Position numbers and translations under genes: made by a program. Source: DASRAJ01 sp039920305 (GTDB taxonomy: Bacteria > Bacteroidota > Bacteroidia > Chitinophagales > UBA10324). From it: a stretch of 14,736 nt of DNA. Below are positions 7,777 to 14,736 of the stretch, piece by piece. Each line of letters starts with the position of its first letter. Position 1 is the stretch's first letter. Where the stretch lies: NCBI GenBank assembly GCA_039920305.1, contig JBDSEA010000212.1, positions 1-14,736 on the forward strand, given 5' to 3'. Under the pieces are notes generated by a model. The model was not told the DNA's origin and did no database searches. It saw only the letters and a program-made list of their open reading frames with translations.

Positions 7777-7983
7777 TGGTAAGAGAATGATCAGGGATTG
7801 AATGTATCTTAAAGTTCACAGATAAATTTTCATGAAGCAGCTGATTGCAGAATTTAATATAGTAACCTTCCTGGATTCCATCCGGCTGTTTCCACATAAA
7901 TTTTTTTTCCAGCACTGGTATAATCAGCAAAAAATTCACGGGTACGATTTCACATCCCTGTTCTGCGTCATGATTTACTGAAG

Positions 7984-7991
7984 TATTTTTG
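7984..7991 (+). promoter_or_regulatory. Bacteroidota-type -7 box before mqnC
   Basis: TATTTTTG is an exact TAnnTTTG match ending 11 nt before the mqnC ATG. A -33 element is weak (CTG at 7963-7965, 18 nt upstream). If it is used, transcription would begin only about 5-10 nt before the start codon. The surrounding spacer 7777-8002 shows no convincing gene. Confidence 0.4.
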
Positions 7992-8002
7992 TATCATCCA
8001 TT

Positions 8003-9124
8003 ATGAATGCTGATCAGCTTCTTCAACGCGCGCTCAATTTCGAATTTCTCACTGCGGAGGAAGGGTTGTTTCTTTTTGAAAATGTACCGGTGGCAGAGCT
8101 GATGACTGTTGCTCACGGGTTACGTATGAAGCAGAAGCCGGAGAAGATTGTTACATGGATCATTGACCGCAACAGCAATACCACCAATGTATGCATTGCT
8201 AACTGCAAATTCTGTAACTTCTTTCGCAGGCCCGGTGCAGAGGATGCGTACATCACGACGATAGATCAGTACAAAAAGAAGATAGAAGAAATGCTCCGGT
8301 ACGGCGGCGATCAGCTCCTCCTGCAGGGAGGGCACCACCCTGATCTGGGATTGAGCTTCTATGTAAATCTTTTTAAAGAGCTCAAATCACTTTATCCCAA
8401 TCTTAAGCTTCATGCACTTGGCCCTCCTGAGATTGCTCACATTACAAAGATGGAGAAGTCCACACATACTGAGGTGCTCAAAGCGCTGGTGGATGCGGGA
8501 CTGGATTCATTACCCGGTGCTGGCGCAGAGATTCTGAATGACCGGGTGCGAAGGCTGATCTCCAAAGGAAAATGTGGCGGGCATGAATGGCTGGACATCA
8601 TGCGGGCAGCTCACCAGCTCCGCATCACTACATCCGCGACCATGATGTTCGGTCATGTTGAAACGCTGTATGAGCGCTTCGAGCACCTCACCTGGATCAG
8701 GCAGGTGCAGAGTGAGAAGCCGGAAGATGCAAAGGGATTTCTCGCCTTCATACCCTGGCCCTTCCAGGATGAGGGAACCCTATTGCGTAGGGTGCGGGGG
8801 GTGAAGAATTACGTTACCGGTGATGAGTACATCCGCATGATCGCGGTATGCCGCATCATGCTTCCCAATATCAAAAACATCCAGGCATCCTGGCTTACGG
8901 TGGGAAAGGAAATTGCGCAGGTTTGCCTTCATGCAGGAGCCAATGATTTCGGCTCCATCATGATCGAGGAGAACGTGGTGAGTGCCGCCGGCGCCCCACA
9001 CCGGTTTACCGCGTCGGGAATCCAGGATGCCATACGTGAGGCAGGCTACGAACCGCGCTTGCGCAATCAGCAATATGAATTCCGGGAAATGCCGGTGATG
9101 GAAGAGCAGGTGATCGGCTATTGA
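8003..9124 (+). CDS. mqnC: Cyclic dehypoxanthinyl futalosine synthase
   Basis: Radical-SAM enzyme of the futalosine pathway; it cyclises dehypoxanthine futalosine on the way to menaquinone. The radical-SAM cluster motif is Cys64-x3-Cys68-x2-Cys71 (CIANCKFC), preceded by RNSNTTNVC. Family stretches include QGGHHPDLG, LHALGPPEI, GLDSLPGAGAEIL, TSATMMFGH and FIPWPFQ. At 373 residues it is full length. The same family includes MqnE, but the GAGAEIL and PWPFQ signatures and the length favour MqnC. It stands alone with its own promoter-like box; the other mqn genes are not in the window. It converges with the cyclase gene. Confidence 0.93.
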   Translation: MNADQLLQRALNFEFLTAEEGLFLFENVPVAELMTVAHGLRMKQKPEKIVTWIIDRNSNTTNVCIANCKFCNFFRRPGAEDAYITTIDQYKKKIEEMLRYGGDQLLLQGGHHPDLGLSFYVNLFKELKSLYPNLKLHALGPPEIAHITKMEKSTHTEVLKALVDAGLDSLPGAGAEILNDRVRRLISKGKCGGHEWLDIMRAAHQLRITTSATMMFGHVETLYERFEHLTWIRQVQSEKPEDAKGFLAFIPWPFQDEGTLLRRVRGVKNYVTGDEYIRMIAVCRIMLPNIKNIQASWLTVGKEIAQVCLHAGANDFGSIMIEENVVSAAGAPHRFTASGIQDAIREAGYEPRLRNQQYEFREMPVMEEQVIGY

Positions 9125-9306
9125 AAAATTAATATGGTCCCGGGTTTTAACTGTTTGAAAAGCATTCTGAATCAATGATTGAAATAACGCTTTGTAAACA
9201 TGGCTCCATACGGTAACCGATTAATCACACGCCCTTCCGGCAATGGCTGGAATTAAAGAGCATTATTCCTGTGTTTATAAAAACGTGCCCGGTCTGCGGA
9301 GTCGCA

Positions 9307-9336
9307 GGGGTGAAATAAGGACAAGTCCCTTACCCC
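9307..9336. other. Two-part inverted repeat over the cyclase stop codon
   Basis: GGGGT (9307-9311) pairs with ACCCC (9332-9336). Inside it AAGGAC (9317-9322) pairs with GTCC-TT (9325-9331, one bulged C). The structure spans the stop codon of the minus-strand cyclase in the convergent spacer with mqnC. There is no T tract, so it is not a classical intrinsic terminator, but it could stabilise or end a 3' end. Confidence 0.35.
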
Positions 9337-10412
9337 GCCATAACCAGTGTTGACAATTCAACTTCCCCTACCCTTCCTCTCAATTTTATCGAGCCAAGAT
9401 GCCGGGCAACATATTTATTTGCAAAAGAAAGCTTTGAGAGCAGATCGTCGGATGCAATTACTTCCACATCAAACTCCTTGCACATGCTTTGTATGCGTGA
9501 AGTGGTGTTGAGCACATCACCGGAGAAAGTGATATCGCGCTTCATGATTCCAATCTCACCTGCAATCACTTTACCGAAGTGAATCCCGGCTTTGAAGGAG
9601 GGAACCAGTCCGTATTTCCGCATGTATTTCTCTGCATTATTCAGGATCGCAGCCTTCATATCGAAGAAGCATTTCAGGCAATGAGAATTTTCAATTCCCT
9701 TTTCAAATTTCCACGCGATCACCACCTCATCACCCACATACTGGTAGATATCTCCTTTATTGTCAATGATCGGATTGGTGAGGTCAGCAAAAAAGTCTTT
9801 AAGCAATTCGTGATATTGCGCATCCCTTAATTTCTCGGCAATGGTGGTAGAGGAATTTAAATCCACGAACATGAAGATGCGGGTTTCTTCCCTCGGAAAA
9901 TGGTATTTACCACGAATGATATCCCACAAGATCCCATGCCCGAATTTATTATTCATCTGAAGGAAAAACTGTGTGAGCGCAACAATAAGCGACCACACCA
10001 GGATATTTTTTAGATGCAGCGTATTGAACAGATAATCACGATACGCCTTTCCGAAATCTGCATCATCCATCATTAATCCATAATGCTGTTTCACAAACGG
10101 AAACCCAAGGAACACGGTGATGATCCCAATGATTAAAATGTAGGCAATGCTCACTGCAAGAAGGCCAAAACCATATGATCTGTCCCTGAATTTCACATTG
10201 GCATAAAATACAAGAAAGCTCCCGCCGATAAGTGCGCCCATGAGAGAGGCAACCATATTGAAAACAACATTCTGTATAAAATCATAGTCGGATTTATTTT
10301 CGATTGCGTTTGCCCATAAGTAATCATAAAGCGTAATGATGATGCCGATGATCGTCCAGGTTACAATGATGACTGCTAATTGTATGAACTGAATGATTCG
10401 CCGTCTTGACAT
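9330..10412 (-). CDS. Membrane-anchored class III adenylate/guanylate cyclase
   Basis: The N-terminal half has about four membrane segments (roughly 9-30, 48-70, 82-104 and 133-151). The catalytic domain follows from about 176. Metal-binding Asp184 is in FVDLNSSTT and Asp228 in YVGDEVV. Transition-state residues Asn302 and Arg306 are in GDVLNTTSRIQ, and Thr295 occupies the Asp/Thr nucleobase position. At the place of the usual nucleobase-selecting Lys (DKFIGD in many cyclases) this protein has Gln224 (IYQYVGD), so substrate preference cannot be read with confidence; cAMP is the more likely product. At 360 residues it appears complete. No receiver, HAMP or CHASE domain was seen; the membrane part is the probable input. 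Single gene, divergent from the DUF4139 gene. Confidence 0.88.
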   Translation of the reverse strand: MSRRRIIQFIQLAVIIVTWTIIGIIITLYDYLWANAIENKSDYDFIQNVVFNMVASLMGALIGGSFLVFYANVKFRDRSYGFGLLAVSIAYILIIGIITVFLGFPFVKQHYGLMMDDADFGKAYRDYLFNTLHLKNILVWSLIVALTQFFLQMNNKFGHGILWDIIRGKYHFPREETRIFMFVDLNSSTTIAEKLRDAQYHELLKDFFADLTNPIIDNKGDIYQYVGDEVVIAWKFEKGIENSHCLKCFFDMKAAILNNAEKYMRKYGLVPSFKAGIHFGKVIAGEIGIMKRDITFSGDVLNTTSRIQSMCKEFDVEVIASDDLLSKLSFANKYVARHLGSIKLRGRVGEVELSTLVMAG

Positions 10413-10439
10413 GCTGAATAATTGTTTCCCAAAATACCA

Positions 10440-10463
10440 AATACTTTACTGGGAATCAGTATT
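10440..10463. promoter_or_regulatory. Dyad upstream of the cyclase gene
   Basis: AATACT (10440-10445) and AGTATT (10458-10463) form a perfect 6-nt inverted repeat with 12 nt between, 28-51 nt upstream of the cyclase ATG in the divergent spacer. Size and spacing suit a dimeric regulator, but one such dyad can occur by chance. Confidence 0.2.
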
Positions 10464-10617
10464 GATGATAGCGCCAAACGCGGGTCAGTTGAAGTTTAAA
10501 TGATGGAATTGTCGCCTCAGAATTCACGCACATACCGGAGTCTTACTACAAATAACCTTTCAGTTTTTGTGGAATTGAATTGATCTTCGCATCTCCATTC
10601 CATCTTAAATTTATAAC

Positions 10618-12225
10618 ATGAAAAGATTGATTTTGCTAATTGTTTGGTTGCTTGTGATGCATCCTGCTCCCGCACAGAAAAGTATTGAGGCCACCACCGT
10701 AATAAAATCAGCGACGATTTATTTACAGGGGGCAGAGATGCTGATGCGCTCTTCGGTTAATGTTCCTGCGGGCAGCAGTGATATTGTTTTCACGAACCTC
10801 CCGCAATACCTTAATGCTTCCACCATCCAGGTATCAGCCAGCAGCGATCTCACCATTCTTTCTGCTGTGTTTGCATTGAATTACCTGCATTCAATGAAAG
10901 AAAGCACCATTGAAAAACGGCTGAAAGATTCCCTCGACCTGCTCACAAGTCAATTGAAGAAAACCATCGGTCAGAAAAATATAGTGAAGGGACAAATGGA
11001 CCTGCTCAATGCAAACAAGGATGTATCGGGTCAGAACACCGGGTTGAATATGGATCAGCTTGCGAGGATGTATGAATTCTATGCAGTGAAAATGAATGAC
11101 CTGATCAGCCAGCAGCTGACCCTCGAGCTGAAAGAAAAAATATTGAATGAAATAATTCAGAAGGTTCAGAACCAAACCAATGAATTTAATTCGAAATACA
11201 ACCAGCCCACCGGAGAGATCACCGTGAGTGTTGCATCAAAGGCAGCTCAATCATCCACGTTTAATATCTCATTTTTAATTTCTGATGCAGGATGGTCTCC
11301 AGTATATGATGTCCGGAGCAAGGATGTGAAAAGTCCGGTAACATTGAATTACAAGGCAAATGTGTGGCAACGAAGCGGGATCGACTGGAATGATATCAAG
11401 GTAAAGCTGTCAACAGGAAACCCTACCGTAGATGCAACCGGTCCATCTCTGGCAATTTGGTTTCTCGATTTCTATCACCCCATAATTTATGGCGTACGTG
11501 ACCAGGCCGCACCATCACAGGCTGATGGTTACATCAAGAAGAGTGAAGCAATGGAAAACAGGAATATGGATTCCAATTCTTCCACTGCAGCTGATTATAC
11601 CACCGTAACACGAACTCAGCTCACGGCAGAGTTCATCATAACCATTCCGTATGACATTCCATCCGATGGCAAGCCTCATTTGATTGCCATTCAGGATTAT
11701 CAGTTGCCGGCAACCTATCGCTATTACGCCGTCCCAAAGCTTGACAATGATGCGTTCCTTGTTGCTGATATCAGTGCGTGGGAAGACCTGAGCTTGCTTC
11801 CCGGCACGGCAAATATTTTCTTTGAGGGCACCTATGTGGGGCAGTCATATCTCGATCCTGCCTCTACCAGTGATTCACTTACGATTTCACTTGGGAGGGA
11901 TAAAAGCATTGTGATAAGGCGTGAGAAAGTGAAAGATTATTCGAAACCAAAAGCAATCGGTGACAATGTCAGGCAATCCTTTGCTTATAATATCATAATC
12001 AAGAACACAAAATCAGAAGCCATTGACATCAAGATCCTGGATCAGTTTCCCATTAGCCAGCAGGGAAAAATAGAAGTGACACCGGACGATGCAGGAGGCG
12101 CCTCCACAGATCAGTCAACCGGAAAGCTGACATGGAATTTACATCTCGAAAAAAATGAGGAGAAGAAGGTGCAATTCTCATTCACTGTAAAGTATCCAAA
12201 AGACCAGGTTATTTCGGGCTTATAA
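10618..12225 (+). CDS. Secreted DUF4140/DUF4139 (MuiA-like) protein
   Basis: Exported protein of unknown biochemical role; some relatives are annotated as mucoidy inhibitor MuiA. A signal peptide (1-19) ends in APAQ. Residues about 27-125 match the DUF4140 N-terminal domain (SATIYLQGAEMLM, FTNLPQYLNASTIQV). A long helical, probably coiled-coil stretch follows at about 100-200. The DUF4139 domain runs from about 205 to the end, with SDAGWSPVYDVRSKD, YKANVWQRSGIDWNDIKVKLSTG, a C-terminal IKILDQFPIS, and GKLTWNLHLEKNE. The 535 residues are full length. A low-complexity segment (about 295-335) within DUF4139 resembles the variable linker common in this family. It is preceded by a 205-nt divergent spacer and appears monocistronic. 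Confidence 0.85.
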   Translation: MKRLILLIVWLLVMHPAPAQKSIEATTVIKSATIYLQGAEMLMRSSVNVPAGSSDIVFTNLPQYLNASTIQVSASSDLTILSAVFALNYLHSMKESTIEKRLKDSLDLLTSQLKKTIGQKNIVKGQMDLLNANKDVSGQNTGLNMDQLARMYEFYAVKMNDLISQQLTLELKEKILNEIIQKVQNQTNEFNSKYNQPTGEITVSVASKAAQSSTFNISFLISDAGWSPVYDVRSKDVKSPVTLNYKANVWQRSGIDWNDIKVKLSTGNPTVDATGPSLAIWFLDFYHPIIYGVRDQAAPSQADGYIKKSEAMENRNMDSNSSTAADYTTVTRTQLTAEFIITIPYDIPSDGKPHLIAIQDYQLPATYRYYAVPKLDNDAFLVADISAWEDLSLLPGTANIFFEGTYVGQSYLDPASTSDSLTISLGRDKSIVIRREKVKDYSKPKAIGDNVRQSFAYNIIIKNTKSEAIDIKILDQFPISQQGKIEVTPDDAGGASTDQSTGKLTWNLHLEKNEEKKVQFSFTVKYPKDQVISGL

Positions 12226-12312
12226 ATGAGTGGCAATATCAAAAGTATTTTACGGTACCATACCCGGGTTTCTATGAAGCGTTTCGCACACTTCATTCAA
12301 TCGGTCCTGAAA

Positions 12313-12768
12313 TTATTTATGCTGCTCCGTCGATTTGGATGGTGAACGTTCACCATCGGAAATGTTATTCCACATTTCTTTGATCCTGTTTTCTTCCCCC
12401 TTGATCCTTTCAAAAAATTGCTTCATGGATGCATTGTACCTCTCGCGCTCCTCCTTAGTAGCCGCATCCCACTTGTCAATTTTTATTTTGAAGTCCTTCA
12501 CCAGGCGGTCAAGCTTTGTTACCTCCTCAGTAAAATCAGGATGTTTAGAACCTAATTCCTTCACCTTTTCCAGATAGCTGTCGAGCCTGGGCTTGATCTC
12601 CTGGTAATTTTTCTTCCAAACCTCTTTTGGAGTAGCAGCACCATTGTCATTTTTAACCGAAGGCTGTGCCGGCTTCTGAGGTTCCTGCTGCTGTTGCTGT
12701 GCATAAATGGAGAAGGAAAAGAACATCGCCAGAGTAAGCAGAGTAATCGAAAGTTTATGGTTTTTCAT
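12313..12768 (-). CDS. Small secreted helical protein, paralogue of the gene at 14292
   Basis: A 151-residue protein of unrecognised family. A signal peptide (1-23) ends in IYAQ and is followed by a Gln/Pro-rich linker. The rest is highly charged and predicted helical. Residues 59-133 align without gaps to residues 52-126 of the protein at 14292-14735; I count 25 identities in 75, including HPDF/FPDY-T-EV-KL and KIDKW/KLDKF-D. Size and make-up (exported, ~150 residues, charged helices) are loosely like OmpH/Skp-type periplasmic proteins, but no specific match was recognised. It lies 82 nt downstream of a beta-barrel gene, with its own TAnnTTTG box in that gap. Confidence 0.75.
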   Translation of the reverse strand: MKNHKLSITLLTLAMFFSFSIYAQQQQQEPQKPAQPSVKNDNGAATPKEVWKKNYQEIKPRLDSYLEKVKELGSKHPDFTEEVTKLDRLVKDFKIKIDKWDAATKEERERYNASMKQFFERIKGEENRIKEMWNNISDGERSPSKSTEQHK

Positions 12769-12805
12769 GGTATTTGTTTTAATTACAAGCTGATTAAAGT
12801 ATTTT

Positions 12806-12813
12806 CAAAATTA
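12806..12813 (-). promoter_or_regulatory. Bacteroidota-type -7 box before the small helical protein gene
   Basis: The minus strand reads TAATTTTG, an exact TAnnTTTG match, about 38 nt before the ATG at 12768. No clear TTG lies at the ideal -33 position. It would let the gene be expressed apart from the barrel genes upstream. Confidence 0.35.
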
Positions 12814-12850
12814 AACCGAATCATTGAAAGTATACAGACAGAATTTTCAA

Positions 12851-13456
12851 TCAAAACTTAACATCCTTCCGGTTGAAAGCCTGCTGATGATTTACAAAGA
12901 TGTTGATACCCAGGGAAGCATTCAGGCGAAGCTCATCCAGTTTATAAGGATTAGTGCTTTCCAGAAAATAATTTCCATGAAGATAGCTTGCTGAAACCGA
13001 GACATGAAAATTCCTGAGAAAATAGTAAGTGGTGGCAAGTGAGAATTGGAAAACCGGTTCTGCCTGTGCCTTCTTATTTGCTGTGCCATCTTTAAAATAG
13101 GGAAATGCGATGCCGGGCTCAAATAAGATAGACCAGTCAAAATGTCCCAAGGGCAAATGAAATTCAGGACCAAAGAGAATACAGGAGTTTTTTTGTAGCT
13201 GCCCTTCAAAGTTATAGTCAGGAAGAAAGATGTACAGATCTGTTCGCACCCCGATCTGCTGCTCCACGCAATAGGCAAAGCTTCCGGTAAAATAAACTTC
13301 CTGAACGGGATTGAACACCATGGCTCCGGCAGAAAGCCCTGTTGACATGCTCATCAGCGATTTCCTTACAAAGGGTGTGGAGTGGGAATGCTGTGACAGC
13401 GCAATTTCAGAATACAGCATAAGCGATAGCACAATCAGAGTCTTAATCTTTTCCAT
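12851..13456 (-). CDS. Small outer-membrane beta-barrel protein, unknown function
   Basis: A 201-residue exported protein with a signal peptide (about 1-21) ending in ALSQ. The remainder alternates aromatic/hydrophobic and polar residues in strand-length blocks (EVYFTGSFAYCV, GVRTDLYIFLP, FDWSILFEPGIAF, VFQFSLATTYYFL, FHVSVSASYLHGNYF, LRLNASLGINIFV). This fits an eight- to ten-strand outer-membrane barrel. No specific family was recognised. The ATG at 13456 lies within the end of the upstream barrel gene (22-bp overlap), so the two are probably translated together. Confidence 0.7.
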   Translation of the reverse strand: MEKIKTLIVLSLMLYSEIALSQHSHSTPFVRKSLMSMSTGLSAGAMVFNPVQEVYFTGSFAYCVEQQIGVRTDLYIFLPDYNFEGQLQKNSCILFGPEFHLPLGHFDWSILFEPGIAFPYFKDGTANKKAQAEPVFQFSLATTYYFLRNFHVSVSASYLHGNYFLESTNPYKLDELRLNASLGINIFVNHQQAFNRKDVKF

Positions 13457-14088
13457 AGATCGGCCATTTTATAATTAAAGGAAAGGCTTATAACGAAATG
13501 ACCATCCAGGGATTTGCCGGATGCTGGAATGGTTATGATGCTTTCATCATCCGGGGGGAGCTGTAATTCAGTTCCAAAATGAAGCATGTACAAGGTGCTG
13601 ATGGTTATGTCAGTTCTCCTCGTAAGATTGATGTGCATTCCTATCCCTGATTGTGCTGCGATACTCCATCGGCTCACAAAATTTTGCTTGTTTAATCTGT
13701 CCCGAAGTTTTATGTAATCTGCGTTGGGTCCGAGTGCAAGAAATGGCGCCACGCGCTGCAGGCGGCGCTGCGGATAGAGCAGGACAAGACCTCCTATATG
13801 TCCATCAGTTCTTACCGCTTCGCCTGTAAATCCGCCGTGAAAATATTCGAAATACCACTCAGTATTGATGTGAGAAGTCGCCATAATACGTCCCTGCAGG
13901 CCCAGGCCCTGTCCGATATTCCAGCCCCCTTTGTTGCTTGAAAGCGCAACACCCGAGCGCAAGCCTACTGCAAAAACTCCGGAATCCTTCCATTTCAACC
14001 TCATTGCCTTTTGAGCAAAAGAATTTAAATGGCAGCCGAGAGTCAGGAGTGTGAAAACAATAATGAAAGTGGTACGACGAAGAATCAT
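13435..14088 (-). CDS. Outer-membrane beta-barrel protein, unknown function
   Basis: A 217-residue exported protein with a signal peptide (1-25) ending in SFAQ. The mature part has beta-strand periodicity with glycine/aromatic turns (GVFAVGLRSGVALSS, TEWYFEYFHGGF, GGLVLLYP, APFLALGPNADYI, DITISTLYMLHFG, HFVISLSFNYKM), as in small Bacteroidota outer-membrane barrels. It differs enough from the next barrel that I cannot call them paralogues by eye. First gene of a two-barrel unit; its 3' end overlaps the following start by 22 bp. A GATATTTG box (minus strand, complement of 14113-14120) could serve as its -7 element. Confidence 0.7.
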   Translation of the reverse strand: MILRRTTFIIVFTLLTLGCHLNSFAQKAMRLKWKDSGVFAVGLRSGVALSSNKGGWNIGQGLGLQGRIMATSHINTEWYFEYFHGGFTGEAVRTDGHIGGLVLLYPQRRLQRVAPFLALGPNADYIKLRDRLNKQNFVSRWSIAAQSGIGMHINLTRRTDITISTLYMLHFGTELQLPPDDESIITIPASGKSLDGHFVISLSFNYKMADLWKRLRL

Positions 14089-14242
14089 TTTACTTCAGGT
14101 GAGGCAATCTAACAAATATCGGGAACATGAAGGAGTAAAAATGCAAATGAACGTGAGATCAGGCTCGCGATTGTATCGGGGAGATCGCTGCAGCCTTACC
14201 TGCAATTTATTCTTGTTCCAAAAAATGACCCCTGTAAAATAA

Positions 14243-14272
14243 AAAAAGCTGTCCGGGAGTGGACAGCTTTTT
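14243..14272. terminator. Symmetric intrinsic terminator
   Basis: AAAAAGCTGTCC (14243-14254) is perfectly complementary to GGACAGCTTTTT (14261-14272) around the loop GGGAGT. It lies 19 nt past the stop of the minus-strand gene at 14292 and works in either direction because of the A and T tracts at its ends. It separates that gene from the barrel pair. Confidence 0.85.
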
Positions 14273-14291
14273 CATATAAGGTTAATGGAAT

Positions 14292-14735
14292 TTATTTAGG
14301 AGGTATTTGCTGTTCCTGCGGCTTTTTGGGCTTAACTTCTTCGTTAGGGGCTTTGATCCACAGATCATTTGCTTTGTTATACTGTGATTCAATAGCCTGC
14401 CAGTCACTTTGTAATGAGGAGGCATAATCATCCTGCTGATCTCGTTGAGTAATATCAAATTTATCCAGCTTGCTTTTAAATGCGGCTACCATATCTCTCA
14501 GCTTATTTACCTCCCTGGTATAATCAGGAAATTTTGCCTCGTTCTCTTTTGCTTTCGCAGAAAGGTCATTGAGCTTCGGCTGAAACTCATTGAGTTTTTG
14601 AACCAGATCATCTTTTTTACTGCCCTGTTGCATGGGTCTTGCAGGATTTGGGGGCATCGAATTGGGGTTATTAGGGTTTGGTCTCGTTGGATTTGGCTGC
14701 TCCTGGGCATACAGTTGGGCGCACGATAAAAACAT
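14292..14735 (-). CDS. Small secreted helical protein, paralogue of the gene at 12313, 5' end beyond window
   Basis: The visible 147 residues start inside a signal peptide (MFLSCAQLYAQ). Alignment with the paralogue, whose matching MFFSFSIYAQ begins at residue 15, suggests about 14 more residues lie outside the window. A Pro/Asn-rich linker (12-35) follows, then a charged helical region (40-130) whose residues 52-126 align gap-free with the paralogue, and a Lys/Pro/Gln-rich tail. Family and function are unrecognised. It is followed by a strong terminator, so it is the last gene of its transcript. Confidence 0.7.
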   Translation of the reverse strand: MFLSCAQLYAQEQPNPTRPNPNNPNSMPPNPARPMQQGSKKDDLVQKLNEFQPKLNDLSAKAKENEAKFPDYTREVNKLRDMVAAFKSKLDKFDITQRDQQDDYASSLQSDWQAIESQYNKANDLWIKAPNEEVKPKKPQEQQIPPK

Positions 14736-14736
14736 G

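Noticed and set aside
7685..7939. Minus-strand 84-residue open frame upstream of and overlapping trmB
   Set aside because: It overlaps about 90 nt of trmB in another frame, starts at GTG and matches nothing I recognise; kept only as a low-interest observation.
9235..9252. Small hairpin in the mqnC/cyclase spacer as a terminator
   Set aside because: Seven pairs including a wobble with no T tract; too weak to call.
12226..12312. Imperfect hairpin (ATGAAG/CTTCAT) between the DUF4139 gene and the small helical protein gene
   Set aside because: Short stem with a bulge and no T tract on either strand; no support as a terminator.
12660..12705. Short CAG/CAA run in the small helical protein gene as a DNA repeat
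   Set aside because: It only encodes a five-Gln linker after the signal peptide; ordinary low-complexity coding sequence.
14051..14242. Plus-strand 63-residue open frame in the gap before the terminator
   Set aside because: It begins antisense to the beta-barrel signal peptide and ends just before the terminator; its composition is not protein-like.

Overview
This window looks like a chromosomal segment of a Bacteroidota bacterium, plausibly from the Chitinophagales/Sphingobacteriia side. The grounds are signal peptides ending in '-AQ' or '-SQ', a choice-of-anchor-L/OmpA surface protein, the futalosine menaquinone gene mqnC, DUF4139 and small outer-membrane beta-barrel families typical of that phylum, and promoter-like TAnnTTTG boxes in place of sigma70 -10 boxes. 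No rRNA, tRNA or CRISPR array was seen.

Left region (1-1230): the first bases hold the start of a minus-strand secreted-protein gene running off the edge. Next comes a REP-associated tyrosine transposase (RAYT, HUH/Y1 family) at 225-686, enclosed by two inverted copies of a ~31-nt hairpin-plus-T-tract element (78-108 and 723-753). The element ends inside a decayed minus-strand gene (742-1214). That gene kept its signal peptide in one frame and its body in another, and its 3' part is gone.

Centre-left (1230-7089): a minus-strand choice-of-anchor-L plus OmpA-domain protein lies divergent from the cell-elongation operon mreB-mreC-mreD-mrdA (PBP2). The last three genes are tightly packed (an 11-nt overlap, then a 12-nt gap). 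They encode the MreB actin, its periplasmic and membrane partners, and the peptidoglycan transpeptidase; rodA does not follow.

Centre-right (7123-12225): trmB (tRNA m7G46 methyltransferase, minus) converges on mrdA. mqnC (menaquinone synthesis, plus) converges on a membrane-anchored class III nucleotidyl cyclase (minus). A secreted DUF4140/DUF4139 protein (plus) is divergent from the cyclase.

Right region (12313-14736): four minus-strand genes encode exported proteins. Two small outer-membrane beta-barrels overlap by 22 bp and are bracketed by two small secreted helical proteins that are paralogues of each other over a gap-free 75-residue core. A strong symmetric terminator (14243-14272) separates the outermost gene, which continues past the window.

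Most of the window is ordinary housekeeping and envelope sequence. The parts most worth a second look are the RAYT/hairpin unit with the gene it interrupts, and the paralogue-bracketed barrel cluster.
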